Source of the DNA: a virus
DNA length: 25,322 nucleotides
Virus record (IMG/VR): IMGVR_UViG_3300027793_000267
Location: 1 to 25,322 of that record
Strand: one strand, 5' to 3'
Shown here: positions 14,225 to 22,357 of the stretch, one piece after another
Position numbering within the stretch: the first letter of the stretch is position 1
How the letters are laid out: every line of letters begins with the position of its first letter
Notes under the pieces: generated by a model
Databases searched by the model: none
Seen by the model: only the letters and a program-made list of their open reading frames with translations
Told to the model about the DNA's origin: nothing
Position numbers and translations under genes: made by a program

Positions 14225-14284
14225 TTAATTCCTCATTTAATCCCTCGTTTAATTACCCATTTAATTCCGCAGTTAATTCTCGCA
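14225..14284. repeat. 12-bp tandem repeat array 2 (five units), spanning a stop codon
   Basis: Plus-strand units are TTAATTCCTCAT, TTAATCCCTCGT, TTAATTACCCAT, TTAATTCCGCAG and TTAATTCTCGCA, the same unit as at 6397-6444. Two and a half units form the C-terminal codons of the protease (REL-TAEL-NG). The third unit carries the stop TAA where its neighbours have GAA or GGA. The frame stays open beyond it for 14 codons (LNEGLNEELKPSTH). Confidence 0.8.
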
Positions 14285-14840
14285 TTATCTTTTCAATCTC
14301 TTGTTCTGCCAAATATTCATCGCTTAACTCCGTGAAGAATCCCTCAAGTGAAAATCCTTTCACATCACCTTGCTTTATCGACTGCCACACTTCATCGTTA
14401 TCGACTTTCATTCCAATGCACCACGTACCATCGGGAAAATTAAAACCAAAGTTTTGGCTCTTATCGTGTTCACCTTCTTTAATCCACGACTCGACAACCG
14501 TACACCCCGTGATTGGAATCTCGTGTTGAAGATTAGAATTGTGATGCATATTTCTTTTGAGATACTCCTGCGCTATCTTGTTAATAGTTTCTGCGCTGTA
14601 TTTAGCGTAATACTCACCACCTGCGGCATCAACGCGGTAGATCAATTGTTCGGGAAGCATAACCGCTCCGTAAAGCATCCTACGTTCACCTTCATCAACG
14701 GCTGCGTGGTTCATTTTCTTTGCTGATTTTAGCGCAACAAAATCTACTTCAATTGCTGGTTTGTCAACAAGTGAAATACAATTCACACCAAGATAACCGC
14801 TATCGTCTATGGTGTATTCAATTACTTTTACTTCGTTCAT
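14253..14840 (-). CDS. Prohead serine protease, XkdF-like
   Basis: 195 residues. It matures the prohead by cleaving scaffold and/or capsid. The pattern is that of the phage XkdF-like serine protease family: 'NCISLVDKPAI' at 20-30, 'YGAVMLPEQLIYR' at 57-69, 'YYAKYSAETI' at 77-86, 'NSNLQHE' with candidate catalytic H106, 'VVESWI' at 115-120, 'PDGTWCIGMKV' and 'GDVKGFSLEG' with candidate nucleophile S164. The C-terminus ends in a short repeat-coded tail (see array 2). It stands between the tape measure gene, 1 base away, and a terminator, with scaffold and capsid after the terminator. This supports a head-maturation role even though tail genes precede it. Confidence 0.85.
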   Translation of the reverse strand: MNEVKVIEYTIDDSGYLGVNCISLVDKPAIEVDFVALKSAKKMNHAAVDEGERRMLYGAVMLPEQLIYRVDAAGGEYYAKYSAETINKIAQEYLKRNMHHNSNLQHEIPITGCTVVESWIKEGEHDKSQNFGFNFPDGTWCIGMKVDNDEVWQSIKQGDVKGFSLEGFFTELSDEYLAEQEIEKIMRELTAELNG

Positions 14841-14841
14841 A

Positions 14842-16563
14842 TTATTTAATTATTCGGGATTGGTCTTTGATTTTTTCGTTTGCTTCTTGTGCTGAACTCA
14901 CGTTGGTGGCGAGTACATATGCTTGTAGCGGTTGCGGTTGATTTGTTTGCCCATTGATAAAAGAAAGGTCTAACGCAGGTGCGTTGGTACTACCTCCACC
15001 CATTCCACCGCCACCGCCTCCGCTTGGTGGAGTTACTCCAGGTGGCGGCCCTCCATCTTTATTGAATTTCATTGAAGCAATTTTAGCGATATTCGCTGCT
15101 CCTGCTGCTGCTGCTACACCTGCCATCACGAATGGATAACCTGGAAAGACGGTGGTAATTGGTGAAGCGGAAGCTGTTGTAAATGCGTTTTGAGTTCCTG
15201 TAATTGCGCTAATCGTTGCCTGTGCCAATTGTAATGATTTGCCAACTTTAAATGATTGTTCCGCGTTCAGTATTCCTGCGGATGTGAGCAATTCATTAAG
15301 CGACATCATGCCATCAATAGCCGCTTTTGCTAATTCATATTTTTGCTCATTTAACGCTTTTTCACCTTCGTATATCTTTCGTCTTTTTTCATCTTCCATC
15401 GCAATTTCCAACGCAATGGATTGCATCTTCAATTGATGTTGTGCGTCAATAATTAATTTAGTATTATCGATGGACGATGCTAATTGTTTCGCATCTTTTG
15501 ACTTAATGAATGTAATTTCTTCATCCGCACGTTTAACGGTTTCTTCAGTTTTTTTCTCGGCCGTTGCTTTATCCATCTCACGCAATTGCAACTGAAATCC
15601 AGCGTAATCGCTTTCCATCTGTCTAATTGCATCTTGTTGTTTGCTAATGTTTTCATCTAAATTCTTTTCAACTTCCGCAGGATCAACAATAAAACTCGCA
15701 GTTAAATCAACCAATCCCTCTGCTAAATTCGTATTAATTCCGGGAATTGCATTTGCGATAGTATCAATTGACTTCAATAATAAATAAAGTGGGGCTTGTA
15801 AAAATTTCAACATCCCCTCTAAAATTTCACGATTGCGTTTAGCCGCTGCGAGTTGTGAATCTCTTTGTTGAATAGCTGTTTCTAATTGAACTTTTGCATC
15901 TGCAATTGATGTTTGTAAACGCGTCAATCGGTATTGAACAATCTCTTTTTCAGTTTGGCCTTGCAATTTCATTGCGTTGACCTCTAACGCGCTTTGGTCA
16001 TACGCTTTTTTTGATGCTGCTGCTCTTGCCTCAACTGCGGCTGCTATATCTCGCTCGACTTGACTAATTCCTTTCAACGCATTTTCAAAAGCTGGAATGG
16101 CTTTAAATACCTTATCCATATTTGTTGCAATCAATGCAATGCTTCCTGCAATTAAAAAGATGGGATTAGTTAGTAACGCTTTACCAATTGCACCTAATGC
16201 GCTGCCAAAACCTTTGATGGCATTGGTTAAATCACTCACTTTAAAATCCTGCAATGCACCTGCAACACCTTTCAATCCTGTAATGGCATTATCAAAATCC
16301 AATGACATGACGGACGAACCAATCATGCTGAATGAATTATTCAACCTTTCCAATGGCGCACCGCTGACTGTATTAACCGACCTACCCAAATCATCCATCC
16401 TATCCTTGAGTTCACCGAGTTGTCTTTGTACTCGGTTAAATTCGGCAGTACCTTCGGGAAGTGTGGCTAATTCCTCACGCAGCTTACGCATCTGCGTACG
16501 CATGGATTCAACCTTCGCTGTGCCTTGTATATCTACTTCAATTACTACTTCTTGCTTTGCCAT
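14842..16563 (-). CDS. Tape-measure-like tail protein (short)
   Basis: 573 residues. The N-terminus is the usual tape-measure start, 'IEVDIQGTAKVESMRTQMRKLREEL', then 'QRQLGELKDRMDDLG'. A hydrophobic stretch at 123-147 ('LTNPIFLIAGSIALIATNM') follows, then long Ala/Gln/Glu-rich coiled coil to about residue 460. A small-residue hydrophobic part ('VMAGVAAAAGAANIAKIASM') and a Gly/Pro-rich region ('GGPPPGVTPPSGGGGGGMGGG') come next. It probably sets tail length and may form a channel in the host inner membrane. At the general rule of about 0.15 nm per residue the tail would be under 90 nm. It starts 1 base inside the stop of the small upstream gene (TAATG). Confidence 0.75.
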   Translation of the reverse strand: MAKQEVVIEVDIQGTAKVESMRTQMRKLREELATLPEGTAEFNRVQRQLGELKDRMDDLGRSVNTVSGAPLERLNNSFSMIGSSVMSLDFDNAITGLKGVAGALQDFKVSDLTNAIKGFGSALGAIGKALLTNPIFLIAGSIALIATNMDKVFKAIPAFENALKGISQVERDIAAAVEARAAASKKAYDQSALEVNAMKLQGQTEKEIVQYRLTRLQTSIADAKVQLETAIQQRDSQLAAAKRNREILEGMLKFLQAPLYLLLKSIDTIANAIPGINTNLAEGLVDLTASFIVDPAEVEKNLDENISKQQDAIRQMESDYAGFQLQLREMDKATAEKKTEETVKRADEEITFIKSKDAKQLASSIDNTKLIIDAQHQLKMQSIALEIAMEDEKRRKIYEGEKALNEQKYELAKAAIDGMMSLNELLTSAGILNAEQSFKVGKSLQLAQATISAITGTQNAFTTASASPITTVFPGYPFVMAGVAAAAGAANIAKIASMKFNKDGGPPPGVTPPSGGGGGGMGGGSTNAPALDLSFINGQTNQPQPLQAYVLATNVSSAQEANEKIKDQSRIIK

Positions 16564-16736
16564 TAGATTAAATTAAAAATGTACATAGTTCCCAATATCA
16601 TTGTAGCAAGAACGCTCAAATTAATAAGCGTTGTGAGCCAATTGGGTAAATTGTTTTTGTTGTTTGGAAGATTACTGCCATGTCCTAATTCAACTAACTG
16701 CTGAATGTTTTTAAATGTCATTTGTGGGTTATGCAT
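16563..16736 (-). CDS. Small membrane protein between tail-tip and tape-measure genes
   Basis: 57 residues from the ATG at 16736. One C-terminal membrane helix ('WLTTLINLSVLATMILGTMYIFNLI') follows a polar N-terminus with an Asn-rich turn (LPNNKNNLPN). Start choice: ATG at 16736 gives an 8-base overlap with the upstream stop (ATGCATAA), the same junction type seen at 11515-11522 and 22157-22164. ATGs at 16751 and 16721 are also possible. It couples to the tape-measure gene by TAATG. The function is unknown; the membrane helix might serve DNA entry or lysis, but this is only inferred from position. Confidence 0.6.
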   Translation of the reverse strand: MHNPQMTFKNIQQLVELGHGSNLPNNKNNLPNWLTTLINLSVLATMILGTMYIFNLI

Positions 16737-19700
16737 AGTTATATTGTACATAAGTGGTTAATGCTGTAAATTTCATATCATCTTCGGGATAGGTAGTTGA
16801 ACCAACCAATTTGATTCGTGGATAAAATGTCGTGCCACTAATAACAACATCCCACTCCAATCGGCCATTCATATTATTGAATGTTTCATCGATTGTTGTT
16901 ACATTAACGAATGTGATTGTTCCTGCATTATTGATCATATGCAAATTATATTCACCGCTTATTGTTCCATCCATTGCAGTTCCATCGTGTTGCATTCCGC
17001 TCAATAGAATCTTCACAATCCACATAGTATCATCAGGCATAAGGTAACTATCGACACCTCCGATTTGTAGGTTGATGTAAGTGGTGTTGTTAGTGAAATC
17101 ACCTTTACCGATTAAATGTATTATTCCACTTTGAACTTCACCGCGATAACCACCATTACCACCGATTGTGATATCTTTATTCAACACATTGGCATCACTA
17201 CCGACAACGGTTACTGAACCTAAATCAGAAGCAACGTAATTGTTATCTCCAACAATCAAACTATTTTCATTACCATTATTCAACACGTTGTTACTACCTC
17301 CAACAATGGAATGAGTATTGGTGGGATAAACATTATTGTTAGGTGTTTGTAATAATTTGGTTTGGTCATTATCAATATCTTTAACCAGTGGTTTAGTGTC
17401 GCTTGTTGTTGGCTTACGACCTCCACCATCTTGGCGCACTGCATAACAACGACCTTGTGCTGCATTCCAATTGTAACCATAATAATCACAGCACGTTTCA
17501 GTTCCATTTGATGTATTACCATCGGGGTCTAAAAAGATAATGTTTAATGTACTTGTGATGCTATCGATTGTCAAATTACAAGGTGGAGCAACATTGATTA
17601 TTTTCATCAATTTAACCTGTACACTCTCTTGCATTCCAACAACGTAATCTTTAATCTCTAAAATGCGCCAATAGGAATCGCGAATAAAGATTTTATCATT
17701 GTATCTAAAGTTGTAAATGTCTGCAAATTCAAGCGAAAAAAATGCTTCCATTATACGAGCATCTGGAGCATAGATATTTGCAACGTAGTTATTCCAAAAC
17801 CTTTGATACAACGTTTGGTAAGGAATCGCATTGACTTTATGCAATGGTGTTTCTTGACCAAAATTGTAATCGACAGAAGTGATATCGGGAGTGATATTTT
17901 GATAATGACTAAACATAGGTAAAACAAATGCATCATCAATTAAATTAGTATCATCATTCAAAATGTGCATTGTCATTGTGTCTCCAGTGCGGTATAAAAT
18001 ACGCGGTGTTGGGTTCACATATTCATTTTTATCATTGATGAATTTAGCAATTGGATAGACAGTATTCGGAATTAACGCGAGTGGTGTGCTACCAAATTCA
18101 ACTTCAATTTTTTGTTCTTCAGTGGCAAAATCATTTTCGGGATCGAGCAATTCTAATCGACCATAAACGCGATTACCTTGCGTGTTGTAAAGGTTGTTTA
18201 AATAGTCATCTGACTTTTTGTAAGTCCAAGTATTTATTTGCGCTTGATAATCGGTGGTTGGTGTTAAGATGATGTCTTTGCTGATATCAATGATATTGCT
18301 CCAATCTTTATAATCACCACTTTGCAGATATTCATCGAGTGGAATGAATGACAATAATTTGGGATTGAACTTATCAGGAATAACAACCAAATTAAACATC
18401 TTGAATAATGCACTCATGAATTCAGTACATTTCATCACTGGCGCATTAGCAACCCAATCGACCTCATTACCGATGATTGGCTTACTGACATAATCGCAGA
18501 AGAAAGTAGAAGGTAAATCATTTGGATAAGTCGTTTGTGAACTCGCATCGCGTAGCGTGAGCGTGATGTTAATTGGATTAGGATTAGTATCAAATAGAAT
18601 CGGTTGAACTGTCTCCCCTACGTTTAAATAAACATCAGTATCCCAATCCGCACCAATCCCACAATTTATGGATTGATATTGCGGAAAGGTTGTGCCGCTT
18701 GTCCAATTGATGAATAACGTTCCGCTCGTTTGAATTTGTGATAAGCGATAATCACCATTCGTATCTTGAATTAAAAAAGCTAACTGACAACCACCAATGC
18801 CATCTGCATTCTGCTCAATGTTGATGTTACATTTGATTTTATACCTTCCGCTAAATGGAACGGTAAACACATTGTTTACAACGTAATTTAATGGATCAGT
18901 GGTCTCCGTTAAATTTGGAATTGCATAATAATAAATAGTGTTTCCGCTTGGGAATGTCAGTGGGTTGAAATCAGTTCCATCAAATGTGATTCCATCGATA
19001 CCATTCTCCAACAAAAATTGCGCTGCTTGTGTATCTCCTATCTGTTGCAATTGATTGACTTCGCTTGTGAATGGGACGTATAATTTACCCAATTCAGTAA
19101 GTAAAGTAGAACTATCACCAGTATTCAATTCGAATCCACTCAATGACATTATCTTATTAAAGATGTATTCAGATTTGATCATTGGAGTGAGATTACCTGC
19201 CTTTATTACCTTCTCGATATTGTTGGTATAGATTGAACGAGTTTCGGGTGTGTTAATCATTCCAACCCAACTATCACCTCTATCGGTTAAAGTCAATTCA
19301 ATATTGCCATCGCCTATCGTACCACTCAACACATCGATAATATTCAAGTAATCGACTATAAAAGTGTAGTCATTATTTAACTCTACACCAATGTAGTTTT
19401 TGAAATCAGCGTCTCCGATGTTCTTGAAAAAATCAATTACATTACCAAAGAACACTATCTCATATTCACTCACCACTCCATTGCTCGTATATGCAGCTTT
19501 AAATTGTATGCTGCCTTCCATTACCGGCAAAGTGTCAACTGTGATAATCGCTTGGAATTTGCGCTTTGGATTGAACTGCGAAAACTGAAAAGTGTTGTTC
19601 TCAATGAATCCAAATATCTGCGCGTTATTCGTACTTGCAGGAATCCTAAACGTACGTGAATAAGTTGCCTTTGCTTTGAGGTCTTTGATATCGCTGAACG

Positions 19701-19791
19701 AATACTGCAATGAGATTGTCTCATTCTCGTATAAGTCCATAACATAAGGAGTGTTAGTTCCTTGCGTGTATATAATTAAAGCTGTTTCCAT
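16729..19791 (-). CDS. Large tail-tip/baseplate protein with C-terminal beta-roll-like repeats
   Basis: 1020 residues. The N-terminal part ('LYENETISLQYSFSDIKDLKAKATYSRTFRIPAS', then 'GFIENNTFQFSQFNPKRKFQAIITVD') matches a large tail protein family recurrent in Bacteroidota siphophages. The middle is beta-rich and may form a hub-like structure. Near 770-790 there is a Cys pattern, 'ETCCDYYGYNWNAAQGRCYAV'. Residues 826-882 hold left-handed beta-roll-like repeats ('SIVGGSNNVLNNGNEN', 'SLIVGDNNYVASD', 'SVTVVGSDANVLNKD') similar to heads of trimeric autotransporter adhesins. A final beta domain covers 890-1020. The N-terminus probably anchors to the tail tip and the C-terminus could touch the host surface. 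Confidence 0.75.
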   Translation of the reverse strand: METALIIYTQGTNTPYVMDLYENETISLQYSFSDIKDLKAKATYSRTFRIPASTNNAQIFGFIENNTFQFSQFNPKRKFQAIITVDTLPVMEGSIQFKAAYTSNGVVSEYEIVFFGNVIDFFKNIGDADFKNYIGVELNNDYTFIVDYLNIIDVLSGTIGDGNIELTLTDRGDSWVGMINTPETRSIYTNNIEKVIKAGNLTPMIKSEYIFNKIMSLSGFELNTGDSSTLLTELGKLYVPFTSEVNQLQQIGDTQAAQFLLENGIDGITFDGTDFNPLTFPSGNTIYYYAIPNLTETTDPLNYVVNNVFTVPFSGRYKIKCNINIEQNADGIGGCQLAFLIQDTNGDYRLSQIQTSGTLFINWTSGTTFPQYQSINCGIGADWDTDVYLNVGETVQPILFDTNPNPINITLTLRDASSQTTYPNDLPSTFFCDYVSKPIIGNEVDWVANAPVMKCTEFMSALFKMFNLVVIPDKFNPKLLSFIPLDEYLQSGDYKDWSNIIDISKDIILTPTTDYQAQINTWTYKKSDDYLNNLYNTQGNRVYGRLELLDPENDFATEEQKIEVEFGSTPLALIPNTVYPIAKFINDKNEYVNPTPRILYRTGDTMTMHILNDDTNLIDDAFVLPMFSHYQNITPDITSVDYNFGQETPLHKVNAIPYQTLYQRFWNNYVANIYAPDARIMEAFFSLEFADIYNFRYNDKIFIRDSYWRILEIKDYVVGMQESVQVKLMKIINVAPPCNLTIDSITSTLNIIFLDPDGNTSNGTETCCDYYGYNWNAAQGRCYAVRQDGGGRKPTTSDTKPLVKDIDNDQTKLLQTPNNNVYPTNTHSIVGGSNNVLNNGNENSLIVGDNNYVASDLGSVTVVGSDANVLNKDITIGGNGGYRGEVQSGIIHLIGKGDFTNNTTYINLQIGGVDSYLMPDDTMWIVKILLSGMQHDGTAMDGTISGEYNLHMINNAGTITFVNVTTIDETFNNMNGRLEWDVVISGTTFYPRIKLVGSTTYPEDDMKFTALTTYVQYNYA

Positions 19792-19801
19792 TTTTTACTT
19801 T

Positions 19802-21634
19802 TTATGGGCAATTACCGAATCCAACAGTTACGTAAATATTACCAGTCCAAGTTCCCGAACTCCACGCAGGTAGTTTGATATAAAAATAATTTGGATTAGT
19901 ACCCGTACCCCAAACACCACTTGCAATAATAGGTGTTCCAGAACTTTGCATATCAAACGAAGTACGTGTTCCACCACCTGTTAACACATTACCCAAATCA
20001 ATGTAGCCATTCTTAATCGGTGTTGGTACGTTTGATGTATAAGACAAACTTACATAATACGCTTGACCTGCGATTGGTGTTACTCCTAAATTATTTGCAA
20101 CGCTAACCGTTATATATCGAGCAGAAACGGAAGCCGTACTTACAATATTACACGCGTTACCCACGTTCACACCTACGGTCAAAGTAGTTGAACCGCCAAC
20201 CTTCGCAAACGTATTAAAATAAGAACAAGCCACAGGCGCAGGTATTGGATACTCCGAAGCAGTGATGTTTATTGTCTCATTATTCGAAGCAACTTGTAAG
20301 CGTAATGTCTGATTATATTTCTTTGAATTGCGTTCACGCTTCATCAAATAATTACTATCACTAACGACAACCGGAACAATAGAATATCCATCTACATTAT
20401 CATCTACCATCCAAACACTTTTTGAGATGAATAAATCTTTGAGATATTTAAACTCTGATTCGCACAACCAATCACTCGTTAAATTGATGAAGGTGTTTAC
20501 TATCGGTTCACGCTCGGTTAATTCACGCGTGTAGTTTTTTGTTGCGTATGGTTCAGTTACGGTTGCTGTGTTGAAATCACCTTGATACGTCTTGTAACGC
20601 TTACGCTCCACATCTATGCTTCGCTCATTGCGTTTAATGAATGAGTAACTATCCCATCCACCCATTTGATTAAGCCAATAAACGTGAACTGGATTATACT
20701 TGCAATCGTCCGATAAATAGTAGCCGTATTTAGTTGTTACTTGTTCATCGCTTGCGTCATAACCTGCATAAACATAGAATGCAGTTGTATCAGCAGTGGC
20801 ATCATCAACATAACCACCATTAACAAGATTCTTTAATCCAGTTGGTAAGAAAAGTAAACTACCTGCTCCGAATGTCATTGGGATGTCAAAAGAATCGAGC
20901 AGTGTTTGATTGTCATCATATAAATCGAAAGTAAAATGATCAATGTTATTGTATGGATAATTCGTATTTACAAATGTGTTATCATCGGCTATCCATCCGT
21001 GAATATCATACGCGCTATCGGTTTGACCATTGACATTGGTTCGAGAAATATACCTCCAATTGATTGTATCTGATTGTAATAATGTTGGCAGATGCAATCG
21101 ATTAGCTAATGTCTCTTTATCGAATCCAATTTCATCATCGTAGTTTTGACATAGTGCTAATGGTCGCGTGTCATTCGTACCCATCACAATGAAGTTTTGT
21201 TTACCACTTCCGTAAACGCACATTAGATTATAAGTTACCGCAACACTATTATCTTCAGTGAACGCACCGCTCACATCATAACCTTCGTACAATTCAATGG
21301 TGAATGTGTTTACATTATTATCGGTTGTGAGATTTGGAGCAGATGATTGTAATACTACGTTATCAGTACCATCGTAAACAATCGAATTTTTTACAAGTTG
21401 GTTGAAGATTGTTTTAGCATTGAACACTCCACTATTCACAGCGTTTTGTGAGATATAAAACTTGTATTGGTTCGATGTATTGTTGTCAGTGATGTTGACA
21501 ATGTATTTAAAGTTCGGTTGTGCGTACTCGCTCGATGTCATTGTAAATGAGACATCATTATTTGAATAACACAAACCTGTAAATGCATCAATGCCTTGTG
21601 CCGTTAGTCCAGTGATTGCGGTTGTATATGCCAT
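19802..21634 (-). CDS. Large tail protein (distal-tail-like)
   Basis: 610 residues, beta-rich. The recognisable core is 'VHVYWLNQMGGWDSYSFIKRNERSIDVERKRYK' (about 316-348), followed by 'REPIVNTFINLTSDWLCESEFKYLKDLFISKSVWM', a pattern I associate with a tail structural protein of Bacteroidota siphophages. The last 150 residues ('GGSTTLTVGVNVGNAC' to the end) are Ser/Thr/Gly-rich and could be an added Ig-like or carbohydrate-binding domain. It lies 10 bases before the large tail-tip gene, and together they probably build the tail end. No enzymatic motif is seen. Confidence 0.7.
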   Translation of the reverse strand: MAYTTAITGLTAQGIDAFTGLCYSNNDVSFTMTSSEYAQPNFKYIVNITDNNTSNQYKFYISQNAVNSGVFNAKTIFNQLVKNSIVYDGTDNVVLQSSAPNLTTDNNVNTFTIELYEGYDVSGAFTEDNSVAVTYNLMCVYGSGKQNFIVMGTNDTRPLALCQNYDDEIGFDKETLANRLHLPTLLQSDTINWRYISRTNVNGQTDSAYDIHGWIADDNTFVNTNYPYNNIDHFTFDLYDDNQTLLDSFDIPMTFGAGSLLFLPTGLKNLVNGGYVDDATADTTAFYVYAGYDASDEQVTTKYGYYLSDDCKYNPVHVYWLNQMGGWDSYSFIKRNERSIDVERKRYKTYQGDFNTATVTEPYATKNYTRELTEREPIVNTFINLTSDWLCESEFKYLKDLFISKSVWMVDDNVDGYSIVPVVVSDSNYLMKRERNSKKYNQTLRLQVASNNETINITASEYPIPAPVACSYFNTFAKVGGSTTLTVGVNVGNACNIVSTASVSARYITVSVANNLGVTPIAGQAYYVSLSYTSNVPTPIKNGYIDLGNVLTGGGTRTSFDMQSSGTPIIASGVWGTGTNPNYFYIKLPAWSSGTWTGNIYVTVGFGNCP

Positions 21635-21636
21635 AA

Positions 21637-22164
21637 TTAAATCTTTATTTTCTTTTGCAAATTATCTTCTATTACTAAATTTATTTCACGATTCAATGCC
21701 GCTTCAAATTCGGGTTGAAATTCCAGCATAGTGTCATTGACTGCATCGCGCCAATAAAAGAGCGGTGGAATACCTCTGAATGAAATTCCTTTGGCGATAT
21801 TGTACGCTGCGCTCCTAACAACAGAAGGAGTTTGTTTCACTATCTTACCTTTGTCATCACGAACACGAATGGGTTTAATTCGCATCCATTCGACTATCGC
21901 GTCTATTGGTGGCATCTTCGCACCTTTGCGCCTTCCGTATTCAACAACGGGAGCATAAACTGACGCTTTACCTTTGGCAAAGAATTGTATCTTACTACTT
22001 CTGCCATCGTAATAAAATGAAAGCGAATTGCGAAGTGTATCACTTGCCACCGCTCTGCGTTTTTTTCCTTTAACCGTACGATAGACACCGAGATTGAGCA
22101 TTGCCTTCTCGACAACCTCTTGTCCAAATTTCTTCATCAAAGATGTCAGTGGAGATTCAGCCAT
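21637..22164 (-). CDS. HK97-gp10-like tail/neck completion protein
   Basis: 175 residues from the ATG at 22164 (MAESPLTSLMKKFGQ). A longer frame reaches an ATG at 22236 but would overlap the upstream gene by 80 bases and adds unrelated sequence. The chosen start overlaps the upstream stop by 8 bases (ATGGCTGA). The pattern 'VYAPVVEYGRRKGAKMPPIDAIVEWM' near the middle, basic surface and 'GIPPLFYWRDAVND' near the C-terminus are typical of HK97-gp10/tail-completion-type proteins, which join tail to head or cap the tube. It is followed after 2 bases by the distal-tail gene. Confidence 0.72.
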   Translation of the reverse strand: MAESPLTSLMKKFGQEVVEKAMLNLGVYRTVKGKKRRAVASDTLRNSLSFYYDGRSSKIQFFAKGKASVYAPVVEYGRRKGAKMPPIDAIVEWMRIKPIRVRDDKGKIVKQTPSVVRSAAYNIAKGISFRGIPPLFYWRDAVNDTMLEFQPEFEAALNREINLVIEDNLQKKIKI

Positions 22165-22357
22165 TGACAAATAAATTAAATGCGGTGTTCGGATTATCTG
22201 CGAGTAATTGAGCAAATGCTTCAATGCCTTTCTCAATTAACTTTGATTCGAACAATCCGTAATTATCAACATCACTTGGATCCCACGCAAAGAGAATCGA
22301 ATCATTCACGATTAGTAATGGTAATCCTTCATTGTTCTTTGTCAATTGATACGTCAT
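22157..22357 (-). CDS. Small acidic hypothetical protein in the tail operon
   Basis: 66 residues. A beta-hairpin-like start ('LPLLIVNDSILFAWDP') is followed by a helix ('ESKLIEKGIEAFAQLLAD'). It is coupled on both sides: a 4-base ATGA overlap with the fibre-like gene upstream and an 8-base overlap with the gp10-like gene downstream. No family is recognised. It may be a small chaperone or structural piece of the tail; there is no direct evidence. Confidence 0.6.
   Translation of the reverse strand: MTYQLTKNNEGLPLLIVNDSILFAWDPSDVDNYGLFESKLIEKGIEAFAQLLADNPNTAFNLFVNG

Noticed and set aside
16097-16576. A plus-strand frame of 159 codons opposite the tape-measure gene
   Set aside because: Low-complexity Ser/Leu/Ala product, no start context, and fully inside the better-supported minus-strand gene.
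22165-22236. Upstream extension of the gp10-like gene to an ATG at 22236
   Set aside because: It would overlap the coupled upstream gene by 80 bases; the ATG at 22164 gives the 8-base overlap seen at other junctions, and conserved-type sequence starts there.
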